The notes below the pieces were generated by a model, which was not told the origin of the DNA, searched no databases, and saw only the letters and a list, made by a program, of their open reading frames with translations. The position numbers were made by a program, and so were the translations under genes. This document shows positions 33,007 to 44,130 of a stretch of DNA of 64,000 bases, piece after piece. Origin of the DNA: Heliocidaris erythrogramma (Eukaryota; Echinodermata; Echinoidea; Camarodonta; Echinometridae). The DNA lies in assembly GCA_025617745.1 (NCBI GenBank), contig CM046856.1, positions 39,058,888-39,122,887 of the forward strand, read 5' to 3'. How positions within the stretch are numbered: position 1 is the first letter of the stretch; every line of letters begins with the position of its first letter.

Positions 33007-33572
33007 TCATTTTCCTTATGTATTTCTTTGTTTTCCTTCCACCTATCCTATTCTCTTTCCTTATGTATTTCTTTGTTGTCTTTTTCTTCCACCTATATCC
33101 TCTTCTCTTTCCTTATGTATTTCTGTGTTTTCCTTCGATCTTTCCTCTTCTTTTGCCTTAAGTATTTCTTTGTTTTGACTTCCAGCTATATATCGTGTTC
33201 TCTTTCCTTATGTATTTCTTTGCTTTTCCTTCCACCTATCCTCTTTTCTTTCCTTATTTAGGCCCATTTCTCTGTTTTTACTTGTATGTACTATGTATTT
33301 CTTTGTTGACTTTTTCTTCCACCTATATCCTCTTCTCTTTCCTTATGTATTGCTTTGTTTTTCCTTCCACCTATCCTCTTCTCGTTCCTTATGTATTTAT
33401 TTGCTTTAATTCCCTCTTCTATATCCTCTTCTTTTTCCTTATGTGTTTCTTTGTTTTGACTTCCAACTATATAACCTGTTCTCTTTCCTTATGGATTTCT
33501 TTGCTTTTCCCTCCATCTATCTTCCTCTCTTATTTCTTTGTTTTTCCTTTCATATATCATCTTCTCTTTCTG
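33007..33572. repeat. pyrimidine-rich minisatellite, inverse of 16036-16615
   Basis: About a dozen units of CCTTATGTATTTCTTTGTTTT plus TCCACCTATCCTCTTCTCTTT. The unit is the reverse complement of that at 16036-16615. Overlapping open frames rich in Phe/Leu/Ser are artefacts. Confidence 0.85.
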
Positions 33573-33684
33573 TGATAACTCCTTGATCTGACCATGAAGC
33601 TACAAACCAAATGGTTAGTAGCGCTCTTCATGGCCAGATCGACGCTGTTGGGGATCGTAAGTGTGCGCAGTTTATGCACGCTTG

Positions 33685-34165
33685 GGCTAAAACCACTTGG
33701 TCTAATTTCCAGAAGGGCTACCTTCATTCGGGCTAAACCCTTTTGGTCCACTCTTCATTTGGTCTAATTTGCACTTGGTCTAATAACCATAAGGTCTAAT
33801 GACCACTGGGGCTAATTATCACTTGGCCTAATTACTGTTTTTGGTCTAATTACCATTTCGCCTACTTTATTTTGTTGTCACTTGGTCTACTACCAGTTCG
33901 GCTAATGTCAGTTTGTCTAATTCCCAGTCAGTCTAAAACTAGTTGGTCTACAGGCATTTCGTCTAAAATCCATTTGGTCTAGTATCCATTTGGTCTACAT
34001 GGCATTTATATGGTCTAATGTGCAGTTGGTTTAAGTTTCATTTAGTCCATTTTCCATTTAGTCTAAGTGTCAGTTGGTCTAAATGCCAATTTGTCTAAAC
34101 ATCACTTTGTCTAATTATCACTAAGGCTAATTGCCTGTTGGGCTATTCCCTTTTCGTCTACGCAC
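33685..34165 (+). repeat. degenerate ~20-22-bp array with GGTCTAAT core
   Basis: About two dozen imperfect units built on CATTTGGTCTAAT with variable spacers (CACTTGGTCTAAT, CAGTTGGTCTAAA, CACTTTGTCTAAT and similar). The core TCTA/GCTA is better kept than the spacers. No open frame is maintained. Confidence 0.85.
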
Positions 34166-35502
34166 CTACCAACAACACTATGAGTCATTTTGTTGGCCGT
34201 CCCTGTAAGAAAAAAAAAGAAATATTTTCAGCTAAATGTAAAAGTCAATTACCAAGGTTTGAAAAGTTTTGACAGCTATCAAAACATTTTATGATATGGA
34301 AAAGTATATATCAAAGATAAATCTTAAAGAAGATAAGTTTGAGAAGAAAATGGTTTCATTTCACCAAATGTTTCTGAGAGTCTATGTTCTCTTCGCCTGT
34401 TTTGATCCAATACAATACACCGCTGTGCCGCTGCACATTTTGTTATTTTATGGTATACTCTATTGTTTAAGTATTTACATGAAAAACATATATGTACGAT
34501 GTTTTGTTTACCTAGGGCGTCACAATACCTAGATACGCCACTGCCTTAAAAGAAGAAAGGAAGGCATTGAACAAGTATAACAAGTGGCATTTGTGTGGGT
34601 AGCAGGAGACACTTTTCATTTACGTTTCAGATGAACAAATAATAATAATAAATTAATGATGATAAAAACAATAATGATAATAATGATAATGATAATGATG
34701 ATAATAATTATAATAATAATAATAATAATAATTGCACACTCTTCTTTCTTCTTCGCCTTTTTTCGTTTTTCCTCTCTCTCTGTCTCTCTATCTCTTTTGG
34801 GTCACTCTTTTTGGTCAACTTGCAAAATCATAGGGGGCAATCGCACCCTCCCCCCCCCCCCCCCGTAGCGCCGCCCCTGAAATTAGCAGTTTGCATAGCT
34901 CAAAAGAGTCGGAGAAGCTTAATGGCAGATAATTTAGTTCTTGATATGACAAAAGTGTGACCTTTGAGCAGGAACTTAGCAGGAGCTGGGGACACAGTGC
35001 CCAAAAGTTTCATAACATTGTAGCAAAGATATCTATCCCCGACCAGAAGCTTGCTCGCTACGCTGGCTCGTACTCACTTATTGTAACTCATGGCAGTAAC
35101 ATAAAGTCCTATCTATCTCTTATATTGAGAGATTGCGCTTGAAATTAAATGCTTTTGCGGCATCTTCGTCATGAAATCACTGTATTATGCAAGCACCATA
35201 CATGACCTTCCACAAGAACATAGTATTTTTGGTCGCTCGCTTGCAAGTTAGGAGTAGAGCAGAATTGCATCTTATGCAAAGATTAGAAAATATATCCTTA
35301 TGTATTTACGTCTCAGTATTGTCTTGAATATAATTTCATCTAAACACTGACTTTGATTTGTACTGATTATAATCTTGATGACTGTTTTCAAACAAAATAG
35401 CGTATTGGTGCTCATTATAGTGTCTTGGTGCCTATGATACGTGTGCTAAACCATACGGGGAATGTAGGAATCATTATCTTGATTTTTTTGTTTCAAAATG
35501 AG
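34166..35502. other. non-coding with microsatellites
   Basis: GATAAT/AATAAT simple sequence at about 34650-34733, CT-rich sequence at about 34770-34795, a C-run at 34851-34864 followed by GCGCCGCCCCTG, and TAGATACGCCACTG at about 34531. The last two are probable ends of decayed hAT-like MITEs. No gene. Confidence 0.45.
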
Positions 35503-35738
35503 CTAGTGGCGAGATTTTTTTTTTCGCCAGACGTCAAAAATTCGCTCAGTGGGGGGTTAATGGAGGCCCAGTTTCCCTCAGTAATTCTCTGACAAGCAAA
35601 AAAAAAATAAGGTTTTTCGTTCTAAAAGGAGGGGGCACAATCGAAAAAAGGGGGCAGTGAGGCACAATGCATACTTTTCTTCCAAAGGGGGGAGGGGGCA
35701 CGGGCCGGATGTGCCCTCCCCCTAAATCCGCCACTGCT
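35503..35738 (+). mobile_element. G-tract MITE, hAT-like ends
   Basis: The left end reads CTAGTGGCGAGATTT and the right end TAAATCCGCCACTG, about nine paired bases. Internal order as in 17277-17514: TCAAAAATTCGCT, CAGTTTCCCTC, CTGACAAGC with an A-run, CTAAAAGGAGGGGGCACAAT and GCACGGGCCGGATGTGCCC. No clear target duplication. Confidence 0.65.
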
Positions 35739-36854
35739 GCAATCAACCTCCGTTTTAGAAAAGTGTCAACAAACAGAACATATAAACAATAACCGTAGAG
35801 GCCATAACTTTTTATCTCATAATCCTAATTCAACTAAACTTGGGTGTTCTGTTTAGAATGATATTCTCCATGATTTAAACTAACAAAATTACATTCCTAT
35901 CAATTTCTGTTGCCATGCTAACCGTTATTCATGTAAATGTAGTTTTTAATGATTTTTTTAAAAACAAATATATTTTTGTATAATTCCGTGTAAATATGAG
36001 TTAGATATAATAACCAGGCAGTTATGGTATTGTTTGTAAATCTAATACACCCAGATAAGATCAGGAGTGATTATTAAACTTTATCTTTATCTTTATGATC
36101 GTTTTTAAATCTTTATTTGTTTAGTCGATTTTCTCTCTAATTGTGCCTAGAGATTTCTTTATTCTTGCTAACTGGAACAACCAATATTAGCTTACTCATG
36201 TTGAATGAAAAAAGGCTAACAATGAAATTATTTCTTTGAATGGTAAGCTGTATAGCCACTATGGTTATTTTGAACCTTGAACTTGCAACACTGAATATTT
36301 AATTTGAACAAATGGAGATTGGACATCATTGACAACAATCTGATTTCACACTTTTAGGCTCACTGATGAAACTGAAATCTGATTTAATCAATAATGAAAT
36401 ATTCTATAACAAATTAGGCATTGCGTAGACGTTGTGCATATCTTGCTGTTTATAGTTAGAGCAGTCATTAGGTATCATTGGTTATATATTGCGATCTTTC
36501 AACAACAGAAATCTCTATCTTGATAACAGTTTATCTTATTTTATTTCATTTTCAGGAAAACAATATAACAATAACAGAGAATACAAAGTACAATAACAGA
36601 AGAAGGGAATTACAAAATAATAGTTGTAATAGTTCTGATCAATTAAAGTGGTATCGTTTTTATGATGCTCGTCGAGACAGTGGAATATTCAAGTAGAATT
36701 AATTACATTTACATGAGAAGAACATACACTTGTTATTGATATCAAATTTATTGAGTTGACAACAAAGTATAAATACTTAATATAATATGTAAATATTACT
36801 TTATTGCCTGTGTTGTGTTTGTTACCTTTTTTATTTATATGAAGATCATGCAGC
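35739..36854. other. no gene seen
   Basis: AT-rich non-coding sequence. Short frames lack any motif. Confidence 0.5.
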
Positions 36855-36862
36855 CTATCACA

Positions 36863-37872
36863 CAGAGGCGGCGCTCCGGGGGGGGGGGGGAGGGATACAG
36901 TGACCACTTTTTTAAGTACCCAAAAAGTGCCCCTTTTTATCTGTGAAGAGTGCCCCTTTTCATAGCTGATAAGTGACCCCTTTTTTCGTAAAGTGCCCTT
37001 TTCCCTTTCTAATAAGTGCCCTTTTACTTTCTGATAGTTGACCCCTTTAACTTCAGACATTAATGGCCCTTTTGAAATCTGTGCCTTTGTTTTTCGTCTG
37101 ATCAGTGCCAATTTTCCGTTCTAATAGTCCAATTTTCATTTCTCATAAGTGCCCTTTTTCACCTCTGATAAGTGACTCTTTTTCTTTGAATGGCTGCCCC
37201 TTCTTCTTTCGAATAAGTGCCCTTTTCACCTTCTGATAAATACCTTTTTGTAAGTCCCCCTTTTACTTCTGGTCAGTGCCTTTTTTTTTCTTTCTACTAG
37301 TATTATTTTCCCTTTTGATAAGTGCCCCTTTTGTCTTCTGATAAGTGCCCTACCTATATACTTATATATATTTAATATATTGTACCTATATACTCCGATG
37401 TCGCTTACAAACTGAGCCCTAAAGTCCACAAAAGAACCACATAGGCCTACCTAGCTCAGAGAGGCTTCATAATAATAGATTCCGATCCCCTACTGATATC
37501 AGCACAATGAGAGGCAGTGGAGCAGGGGGCAGGAGGGGCACAATTCTCTAAGTTATACAAGAATGAGCAGTGCCCTTACATCATAACAGGAAGAAGGACG
37601 ATTTTTTTCTAAATTTTTTTCAAAGCTCGCTCGCTACGCTCGCTCGCATTTACCATTGTCTTTTTTAAAATCATATTAGGAAAATCGTTGCTATTCAAAA
37701 TATCTGCAAAGTAATTTTTTCTTTTCTTTTTTTCCTTTTTTTAAATCTAGAACCATGCTAACACATAAACAATGTGTCGAAAATGATCCTCGATAGTGTA
37801 TTAATCAGAATGTAGCGGTATACTATTGTCTCAGCTCAAAGTGACATTTTGAAAGGCGCTCCGCCGCCCCTG
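36863..37872. mobile_element. 1 kb non-autonomous hAT-like element
   Basis: Ends are CAGAGGCGGCGCTCC and CGCCGCCCCTG, a terminal inverted repeat of about 11 bases. Flanks are CTATCACA (36855-36862) and CTATCACC (37873-37880), matching at 7 of 8, as expected for hAT's 8-bp duplication. The interior holds a G-run, a degenerate minisatellite and the palindromic GCTCGCTACGCTCGC near 37627. No transposase frame. Confidence 0.8.
36905..37352. repeat. degenerate ~29-30-bp minisatellite inside the hAT-like element
   Basis: About 15 imperfect units of CTGATAAGTGCCCCTTTT plus a TTCATT-like spacer. On the minus strand two frames (37111-36689 and 37429-37226) read a repeated Lys/Arg-rich decapeptide (IRRKKG-like). 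This follows from a period near 30 bases rather than from evidence of a protein. Confidence 0.85.
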
Positions 37873-38559
37873 CTATCACCCACACTGGGAGTTACTAAAG
37901 TTCTGGATTCTGATCTTTACCTCCTATTTTACTCTTTTTTATTTATATATTGTGATATGATTTAAATAGCATATAAGAATTATCTTTTGATGAACATTTT
38001 AAGAGTGCATATGGACGTCTATTAATGACGTCTATTGTTTACAAGTAATATAATTTGATAATGCTGAACTCACTTTGCTTTTCAGATGATAATAGAATCT
38101 TAATTACATAATTACATTCAAATGATTCTAATGCTTGATAAAGTTATGCAACCATGTGCCTATTTCTATCTGTCAACCTCAAAACACATATAAATCTGAC
38201 AAGATGATTTTGTGGTTTACAACGTGGAAAATATTATCAAGTGGATCCAAATTTCTACATATCCATAATGAAAATTATAGTGTCCAAAGCATATTATGCT
38301 AAGGCAGGCTACTAAAACAAGGCAATTTTTTAACACGTTAATTTTGTCATTTAGTATGCATGAATGTGTAAAATAATTTGACTATATAATTTCATTATGC
38401 AGTTCATAACATCATAATTATTCTCTTTGTGTTCAATTGAATTAAATTAAATTTATTCAACATTCGATAAAAATGACAATGATAGAATACAATTGGAAAT
38501 ATACCGAAATATTAATAATAGAAATATGACAAATTCAACAACAATGATAAGTACAGTAT
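37873..38559. other. no gene seen
   Basis: AT-rich non-coding sequence. Confidence 0.5.
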
Positions 38560-38649
38560 ACCCCCCTCCCCCCCACTGAGCGACAGAATTTTGACAGACC
38601 TGCATTTGTGTGCCCCCTTATATCCTGAAATCCTAGATCCGCCCCTGAT
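38560..38649 (-). mobile_element. G-tract MITE end fragment
   Basis: In reverse it reads CAGGGGCGGATCTAGGATTT, then GTCGCTCAGTGG and a G-run, the left terminus and first internal block of the family at 26047. The remainder is missing. Confidence 0.6.
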
Positions 38650-38876
38650 TGAATTAGTGACAAATAAACAGAAAATATCTAAATGTGGAGGGACAAAGGC
38701 CAAGGGTCGATCAAAGGTTTGTCCCCAAACATATATAATACATAAGATATATTATTTAAGAGAATTACGGACAGTTTACAAAACACAACTTTTTATAGAC
38801 AAAGTTTTTAATAAACAAAGTGAAATTCGATGCTTTGTTGATGACAAGCTAAAATTTTGCTACAACAATAGTAACG

Positions 38877-39003
38877 TCCATTGGCGGACCCAGGGGGTAC
38901 TTCCGGCCCGTGCCACCCCCACCCCCCCCCCCCCCCCCCCCTTTGGAAGAAAAGTATATATTTTGACCATAGAAGATCCGCCCTTTTATCGATTGTGACC
39001 CCT
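38877..39003 (-). mobile_element. G-tract MITE end fragment
   Basis: Begins CATTGGCGGACCCAGGGGG. It then matches the reverse of 17277-17514 through GGCCCGTGCC, a C-run, TTTGGAAGAAAAGTAT, ATCCGCC and CGATTGTG, where it stops. Confidence 0.7.
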
Positions 39004-39074
39004 GTTAGACTCTGGATCAACAACATCATTTTGTACGAAAGGGCTAGCAGATAGGCTTGGGACACAGGGCAAGC

Positions 39075-40330
39075 CAAAGTGAATCAACGTGTGAGGTGGT
39101 GAGCCTGAAGGTGAGGAGCTCTTCAACGAAGAATGAAACTTGTGTATCTGCCATGTGTGTATACTAGGCCAGAAATGATCATCAGTTCAGTGAACATGGC
39201 AAAGAAAGAAGATGTCAGTAGATGGCCACAGCTGCAGGGCCTACATCTTCCTATCACCAAGCTGGAGAAGTGACGATGCTGATTGGTCAGGATGCCCCTG
39301 AAGCGATCATGCCAATTGACATTAAGGGTGGTAGCCCCGGTGAGGTCTATGCGATCCGTACCGTTCTGGGCTGGACTCTGAATGGGCCGTTAGGAGGAGC
39401 AACTTTCAAGTGTTGTCAACCTTTTCGAGAGCGAGTGATGGGAGGCTGGAACAACAGGTGAAACAGTTCTGGCAACTAGAAGGGGCAGAACACCTCCTTG
39501 GAAACCAGAAGGGGATGTCGGTAAATCATGAAAGGGCCCTTGATGTCTGGCGGCATTGTTTGAGGAAAGACGGCAAGCACTTCGAACTTCCTATCCTTTT
39601 CAAGGAACCAAACCTCTGCTTACCAGATAATCGTTATGTTGCAGAGCAACGTCTTGAGTCGCTACGGAGGAAGCTCTCAGGGGATGATGACTTGCATGTA
39701 GAGAGAGGCAAACAGTCTAGCAGGAGTGTTGTTGACGTTCAGTGGAGGGAATCCAAGATGATGACCCAAGGTCTGGTGCAGCCAAAACAGTTCTCAATAA
39801 TATCTACATGGACGATTATCTTGCTTCTGTAGCAGATGAAGATGCTGCTGTGAAGTTAGTAGCAGACGTTACAAGTTTGGTGAAAGACGGCCGTTTCAAG
39901 TTGGTTGAGCAGCAGCCCGTCAGTTCTTGAGTCTGTACCAGAGGAAGAGAGAGCCAAAGATGTGAAAGCGTTAGACCTTCATCTTAATGTCCTTCCGGTA
40001 GAAAGAGCGCTGGGAATTATGTGGGATGTGGAACAAGACTGTTTCCTGTACCAGCTCACTCCCAAGAGCAAACCACTCACTCGACGTAGACTTCTCAGTG
40101 TGGTTTCTTCAATATATGACCCTCTGGGTTATGCCGTACCTGTTGTCCTGAGAGCTAAGCTAATCTTGCAGGAATTGACCAGGAAAGGACTAGGATGGGA
40201 TTCACCGATGTTTCCGACGACAACGTGCCTCGTAATTCCTGGTTGTTGGGCAGAGTTCTACGCACTATGTCAGAAAGGGGTATCGTGCGTCGCGTTGAAG
40301 TGAAAACTCAACATATCGTTTTACTGAGGC
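39075..40330 (+). pseudogene. BEL/Pao retrotransposon pol remnant
   Basis: Several plus-strand frames read in order. First is the end of the BEL protease region (SAMCVYTRP, VSRWPQLQGLHLP), then TMLIGQDAPEAIMP and RTVLGWTLNGPLG, which are typical of the protease/RT linker. Next is QVKQFWQLEGAEHLLG with CLPDNRYVAEQRLESLRRKL. The RT catalytic box follows as NNIYMDDYLASV near 39800, then ERALGIMWDVEQDCF and RRRLLSVVSSIYDPLG. At least three frameshifts and some missing blocks (including part of the RT fingers) separate these. No LTRs, RNase H or integrase are visible nearby. The element encoded a polyprotein for particle-based retrotransposition; this copy is inert. Confidence 0.88.
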
Positions 40331-41151
40331 CAGTAACAAAGCTGTGTTTACTCTTGGAAGAGGAGAGTTTAGCTCGCGATAATAGGGCTTATTATTAGCA
40401 TCAGGATTTTGTGATAATTTATAACGTTCTGCGTTTGAGGTGCGAGCCTAGCGCCGCCTCAGCTAGCTATCTGAGATGTTTCTGTGTATATCGACCGGTG
40501 ATCTGGAGCCATGTTTATATGCCTTGATAGTAGATATGAATTTAAAGGGTACCTGAAGCCTGAAAAAATAATTTGTGTGTAGTTAGCTTACACAAAATCA
40601 ACCCCCAAAAAACTGAACACGACATTCAACGATGAAAGCATACAGGAGATATTGATTTTTTAAAATAAAATACCCCCCCCCCCCAAAAAAAAAAAAAAAA
40701 AAAAAAAATAATAATAATATAAATAACACTTGAGCAAAAACTAGTCGATCGATCACTTCTTCATTTCATTTCATTTCATTTATTTTCCATTTTCAACAGA
40801 ATATAACAACGTAATTACATCATAATTTCATGAAACATTTTTCAACAAAATATAACGTTATTACATCATAAATAATATCATGAACCATTTTCAACAATAT
40901 AAAGACAAACGTAAATACATCCTAAATAATATCGTGAACAAAATGCATGTAATAACAATAATTTTCATTCAGCGTAATATTCAAAGATAATTATAATAAA
41001 TCACAATAGCTCACCTAACGATATATCGATTTAAACGATGACCATCATGACCATCATCAAGTAAAGACGTGTTCGCGGACCCTCTCCCTCATTGCGGTAT
41101 AATTATGTCAGCAGCATTCGACATGAGCAGCATTTAGCATGAGCATTCAAC
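40331..41151. other. non-coding with a retroposon tail
   Basis: A TTTCA-repeat tail like that at 10990 lies at 40757-40805, and a C-run plus A-run at 40673-40708. Otherwise no feature is seen. The start of the next ORF is preceded by short CATGAGCA repeats at about 41122-41155. Confidence 0.5.
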
Positions 41152-42207
41152 ATGAGCGGGAAACACACATCAAAACCTGGGGCAGCCAAGCGGCCTCGTC
41201 CGTCGGCCACCCCATCTAGCCCTGAGGCTGATTCCGGTATTATGTCGGAGTTGAAAGCTCATTTGGACAGTCTCCTCGGAAAAATTAATGAACGGTTATT
41301 AGCGTTAGAGCAGAAAATTACACAGCAAAATACGAGAATAGAAAGTAGAATTGATGAACTAACTTCAACTGTGATGTTTCAGGGTAAAGAATCTGAAGAG
41401 TTAGCGGAGAAGATGAAAGCTCTAAAGGTAGAGAGTGAGATGAAGGAGAAAGAACTGGAAGCTGAAATAGATAGACTTTCATCGTATATAGCGCGAGAAA
41501 ACCTTGTGTTCTTAGGAATACCAGAAAGTGGACAAAAAGAGGAAAACACGAAAGAAATCCTAAACAAATTTCTCATTGAGAAGCTTCAGCTAAAGGAGGA
41601 TCAAGTAAAGGGTTTTGAGTATCAACGAGTACACTGGGTCCCCGCCCTGCAGAAACCACGCCCTATCAAGGCCAGATTTTTGAGGTTTGCCGATAAGGTA
41701 ACCATTCAATTAAGCTAATGCCAAGCTGCTTAAGGGAACAAATATGTACATTGCGCAGGATGTACCGAAACGAATTAGGGAGGAGAGGAGAGCCCAGGCT
41801 CCCGCATTGAAAGCAGCAAGAGAAGCCGGTAAACTTGCATATTTTTCGAATACGGCTCCGACGAAACTCTTTGTTGCTGGCAAATGGATTACACGTAAGG
41901 ATCAGGAGAAATTAATTGAAATCTGGCGGAGAAAGGAAGGAGTTGAGGCAAGCAGTGAGGCGAGAAGAAGAAAAGACAGCGCTCCGCTACCTAAACACCG
42001 AGGAAGGCCTAGGCTAGAGCGTGATGAGGAATACCGGGGGAAAGAAGTACAAGAAGGAATGACATCTCTCGCGAGACAGATTAGTGGGAAGGATAACCAA
42101 GGTTCGGTCGGAGACGCCATAGAAATGATGGAAAGTAGTGGTGCTGATGTTGCAATAGTACGACTGGAGGAATATCTAGGAGCGGTAGGAGGAAAAGATG
42201 ATAAATA
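41152..42207 (+). pseudogene. L1-type ORF1 protein, one frameshift, no ORF2
   Basis: The frame 41152-41718 starts MSGKHTSKPGAAKRPRPS. It has a long coiled coil (KINERLLALEQKITQQNTRI and the EMKEKELEAEIDRLSSYI stretch) leading into ARENLVFLGIPES, the RRM entry of L1 ORF1p-like proteins, and KPRPIKARFLRFADKV. A +1 frameshift near 41710 continues in 41744-42207: MYIAQDVPKRIREERRAQ, GKLAYFSNTAPTKLFVAGKW, then a charged tail. About 350 residues in total. Apart from the single shift it is well preserved and differs clearly from the ORF1 at 19701. No endonuclease or RT follows; a Penelope-like element starts at 42590 instead. Confidence 0.75.
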
Positions 42208-42589
42208 ATTCCGAGTTTGCTACCTAATCGTTAGATCTGGAATTGGATGGTGACAAGAAATACTTTGGGGAAATATGGTCGATTCTGTTGGAAAGTGTCG
42301 GCGAGAAAGAAGCAGCCAGCTGGTGGACACTCAACTGAACGAGCAGCTAACGTAATTACAACATAAAATTATGGAACAGAACAAGATAAGTATTAAACCT
42401 ATATTATTTTGCATTATTTATAATTTATCCTAATTCGTCAATAAATCGACGTAGAAACACTGTATGCAATTCGAGATAGAGACGAGTTTCCGCCATACTA
42501 AATGTCTTGAAATCTCTCTCTCTGAGTATAGGCTAAGAAGGTTTGTTTGATGTAATATGAGGGCATGGACATAGCTTTAAAGTTTAGGT

Positions 42590-44130
42590 TTATATGGTGT
42601 TTAATGCCGGTTTAAATCTATTGATGAAATAATCTTCTTTCAGACACCGTTTCATTTTATCTTCATTCATTTTATAAAAGGGTGTGATAAGAAAACAGGG
42701 TTCTATAGAGTGAGCACATTTTTCTAGATGTTCACTTAATTTAAGTTGTCTGTATTCTTTTTGTCTAATTTGTTGTCGATGGACTCTTACTCTGTTACGG
42801 AGAATATCTCCGGTTTCTCCTATGTATTGTTTTTGCAGCCTTGGCATGTTAAGCAGTATATTAAATTTTTAGTTTGGCATGTGAAGGGAAATTTAATATG
42901 GAATTTAGTTTGATTTGTCCCCAGATTAATTTGGTTAGTTTCATTTATATGAGAGCAAGTTTTGCATCGTTTATCTCCGCATTTCGGGCTCTGCCGTTTG
43001 CTTGACATAAGTTTCGTTTCTTTGAAAGCAGTTTTTAGAATTTTGTCATTTTGTATAATGGGAAAAGAATTATGGATAATTTGGAACATGTTAGGGTTAT
43101 GTATGTATGAACAAATGGTATAATGTTATTTTCCTCTTTCTTTTTGCAAGAAAATAAGCTTTCTCTGCTTAGTGCCACAGCTTTAGAAATGCCGGTTTCA
43201 ATTATTTGTTTTGGGTATTGTCGGGCCAGTAACATATGATTTAATTCATCTAATCTTTTTTTTGTGATTTTGTCAGATACAATGGTACATATTCTCCTAG
43301 CAGGATTGTAGGCTACGTTGTTTTTACATTGGTTCGGATGACATGACTTGAAATGCAAATATTGGTGGGTGTCTGTAACTTTATAAAATATATTTGTGTT
43401 TAATATGTTCTCTTCCTTTATGATTGTTATGTCTAAGAAATTAATTGAATTAGGACTGATTTCCCATTTAAACGTGATTGCTGGGTGTAGATTCATTAAA
43501 ATATTGTGTAAATCATTTATATCTCCAAATTCACTCTTCCAAATGATAAAGCAATCATCTAGATATCTTAACCAATTATTCTCAAAGTAGGTTCTGACAG
43601 TAAGATCAAATTGTTTCTCAATTTCTATATAAAGTTTCGCTTCCAGGTGTCCCATGAATAGGGTAGCATAAGTGGGAGCCATTTTCGTTCCCATTGCAGT
43701 ACCACATTTTTGCAAGAAATAATTATCATTGAAGTGGAATGTGTTATGGAGAATAAAATTTACAGCAGTAAAAAAATCCAATGGAAAACGTAAGTCAATT
43801 AATTCTGGGTATTTATCAATCCAATATTTGATGCTTTTAACTCCATCTTCATGGGGAATATTAGTGTACAGACTATTGACATCATATGTTACAAAGACTG
43901 ATTCAAATAACAACAGTTCATTAGGCAAGTGAGTTAAAAAGTCAAGATCATCTCTGACAAAACTTTTGACTTTGGATGTTAAAGGTTTCAATATGATGTC
44001 AATGAAGTTACTGAGACGGTGTGTTGGACACATTGGTCTTGCAATGAGTGGGCGCATTTTTAGATTCTCAGGAGCTGGACATTGAATATATTCTGATTTA
44101 CCTTTTTGAACTTCTTTTCTTATTGCGTCT
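42590..44130 (-). pseudogene. Penelope-like element: reverse transcriptase plus GIY-YIG nuclease
   Basis: The minus-strand frame 44057-43035 gives a Penelope RT: KMRPLIARPMCPTHRLS, VTYDVNSLYTNIPHEDG (motif A), CGTAMGTKMAPTYATLFMG (motif B) and RYLDDCFIIW (motif C). After a frameshift near 43100 the linker follows with CGDKRCKTCSHI and LIYCLTCQGC. A second single-base shift near 42840 leads to KQYIGETG, RNRVRVHRQQIR and SEHLEKCA, the GIY-YIG endonuclease, ending at 42590. The order RT then GIY-YIG is diagnostic of the endonuclease-bearing Penelope clades. The 5' side is cut at about 44130, where an inverted-repeat element begins. Only two frameshifts mar the remaining part. Confidence 0.92.

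Noticed and set aside
32844..33575. Hydrophobic plus-strand frames that look like membrane proteins
   Set aside because: They translate the inverse minisatellite and change frame between units.
33685..34165. CRISPR-like alternation of short repeats and spacers
   Set aside because: Units are degenerate, spacers are of variable short length, no cas genes are present and the context is eukaryotic.
36689..37429. Lys/Arg-rich repeated protein on the minus strand
   Set aside because: Explained by the near-30-bp period of the degenerate array. It is interrupted and has no start context.
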